Origin: Acidimicrobiales bacterium
GTDB taxonomy: Bacteria; Actinomycetota; Acidimicrobiia; Acidimicrobiales; VFJN01
Assembly (NCBI GenBank): GCA_016936035.1
Contig: JAFGPU010000548.1
Location: 1 to 6,140 of the forward strand
Direction: 5' to 3'
DNA length: 6,140 bases
Position numbers and translations under genes: made by a program. Of this stretch, positions 5,196 through 6,140 are shown one piece after another (positions within the stretch are counted from its first letter, which is position 1; each line of letters starts with the position of its first letter). The notes beneath the pieces are model-generated. The model was not told the origin of the DNA. It was given only the letters and a program-made list of their open reading frames with translations, and made no database searches.

Positions 5196-6065
5196 ATGTC
5201 CGACCGTGTGACCGTCCACATCGACGACGGCGTCGCCGACGTGCGGCTCAACCGACCCGACAAGCTCAACGCGCTCGACGGCGACATGTTCGTCGCGCTG
5301 GTCGAGGTCGCCGGCCGCCTGGCCAAGGACACCTCGGTGCGGGCGGTCGTCCTGTCGGGCGAGGGCCGGGCCTTCTCGGCCGGCCTCGACTTCTCCGGCT
5401 TCATGGCGATGGCGGGCGGCCGGGGCACGGTCGACAGCGGTGGCCCCTCGGCGCCGGCGACCGAGAGCGCCGGCGAGGGCGGCGGTGCCGGCGACGGCCT
5501 CGGGGCCATCGGCCGCACCGACGGGCGCATCACCCATCTGGCCCAGCAGGCGGCCCACGGCTGGTCCGAGGTGCCGGTGCCGGTCATCGCCGCGGTGTGG
5601 GGGCACTGCCTGGGCGGGGGACTGCAGATCGCCCTCGGCGCCGACCTGCGGATCGTGCACCCCGAGGCCAAGCTGGCGGTGCTCGAGATCCGGTGGGGCC
5701 TGTCGCCGGACATGACCGGCACGGCGACGCTGCCCCGCCTGGTCGGGCCCGACGTCGCCAAGGAGCTCACCTGGACCGGGCGCACGGTCAGCGGCGCCGA
5801 AGCCGTCGACCTCGGCCTGGGGACGCGCACCAGCGACGCCCCCCTCGACGACGCCCTGGCGCTGGCGCGCGAGATCGCGGGCAAGAGCCCGCACGCCATC
5901 CGCGGCATCAAGGCGCTGATCGACCAGTCGGGCACGGTGCCCCTGGCGCAGCAGTACGCCGACGAGCGGGACACGATCGGCGGGCTCATCGGCACGCCCA
6001 ACCAGGTCGAGGCCGTGGCCGCCTACTTCGAGAAGCGGGCGGCCAGCTTCACCGACCCCGACTGA
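5196..6065 (+). CDS. Crotonase/enoyl-CoA hydratase-isomerase family protein
   Basis: The 289-residue product belongs to the crotonase superfamily, which hydrates or isomerises acyl-CoA thioesters in the cytoplasm, typically in beta-oxidation. The N-terminal DVRLNRPDKLNALDGDM is canonical. The oxyanion-hole segments are AFSAGLDFSGF (59-69) and GHCLGGGLQIALGADLRI (from 136). Of the two glutamates used by classical enoyl-CoA hydratase, the second is kept (Glu164 in LAVLEIRWGL) but the first is Gln144. Asp172 in SPDMTGTATLPRLVG aligns with the catalytic aspartate region of dienoyl-CoA isomerases. An isomerase or other acyl-CoA activity is therefore as likely as hydration. A Gly/Ser/Ala-rich stretch (about 74-104) lies between the first oxyanion segment and the next helix and makes the protein longer than the usual 255-270 residues. 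The C-terminal QYADERDTI and AVAAYFEKRAASF are typical and complete. Confidence 0.92.
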   Translation: MSDRVTVHIDDGVADVRLNRPDKLNALDGDMFVALVEVAGRLAKDTSVRAVVLSGEGRAFSAGLDFSGFMAMAGGRGTVDSGGPSAPATESAGEGGGAGDGLGAIGRTDGRITHLAQQAAHGWSEVPVPVIAAVWGHCLGGGLQIALGADLRIVHPEAKLAVLEIRWGLSPDMTGTATLPRLVGPDVAKELTWTGRTVSGAEAVDLGLGTRTSDAPLDDALALAREIAGKSPHAIRGIKALIDQSGTVPLAQQYADERDTIGGLIGTPNQVEAVAAYFEKRAASFTDPD

Positions 6066-6106
6066 GCGCGACCGCCGCCGCTGCCGCCTTTGTTTCTGGC
6101 GTCTCT

Positions 6107-6140
6107 GAGGAGCGCATGGCGCGGTGAGGGACGCCGGTTC
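6107..6140 (+). other. Possible start of a further gene at the right edge (not supported)
   Basis: After the crotonase stop the last 75 bases hold no complete gene. GAGGAG at 6107-6112 precedes an ATG at 6116 that meets TGA after three codons, and a GTG at 6124 that stays open to the edge (reading VRDAG). Too short to judge. The T-rich CTTTGTTT at 6078-6085 is the only low-GC patch here, and no clear hairpin precedes it. Confidence 0.15.

Noticed and set aside
1..6140. A new defence, mobile or biosynthetic system
   Set aside because: No transposase, integrase, nuclease, toxin-antitoxin pair, CRISPR repeat or synthase core is visible. All the larger genes belong to common metabolic families and show uniform base composition.

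Overview
This is a GC-rich window, strongly biased to G/C at third codon positions. GTG starts are frequent, and several genes begin only 7-8 bases after a TAnnnT -10 element. That points to an actinobacterium. The gene mix (luciferase-like oxidoreductase, WS/DGAT acyltransferase, crotonase, short conserved membrane protein) would suit the Acidimicrobiia (Iamia/Ilumatobacter-type), but that placement is inference and was not tested.

Layout. 1-1337 (-): most of a family 5 (peptide/nickel-type) ABC transporter substrate-binding lipoprotein, running off the left edge. 1338-1512: a control region with a good promoter, two CRP-like dyads and a palindrome over the -35. 1513-1875 (-): a YfgD/ArsC-type thioredoxin-fold reductase. 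1945-3306 (+): a WS/DGAT-family acyltransferase, divergent from arsC. 3287-3505 (-): a 72-residue membrane protein whose 3' end overlaps the acyltransferase by 20 bases. 3573-4235 (-): an SAM-dependent O-methyltransferase of the caffeoyl-CoA type. 4303-5094 (+): a luciferase-like (probably F420-dependent) oxidoreductase, divergent from the methyltransferase. 5196-6065 (+): a crotonase-family enzyme. 6066-6140: no gene that can be supported.

How the genes relate. They look like a string of short, mostly independently transcribed units and not one pathway operon. The acyltransferase and crotonase both act in acyl lipid metabolism. The methyltransferase and the luciferase-like oxidoreductase share a 67-base divergent promoter region and might be co-expressed. 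The SBP is presumably the first gene of a transporter operon that continues outside the window.

I see no CRISPR array, mobile element, tRNA, rRNA or evidence of a new defence or mobile system. The points most worth a second look are regulatory: the architecture of the SBP promoter and the near-identical leaderless promoters of arsC and the methyltransferase. After these come a tandem repeat at the methyltransferase stop codon and the unusual active-site and loop composition of the crotonase.
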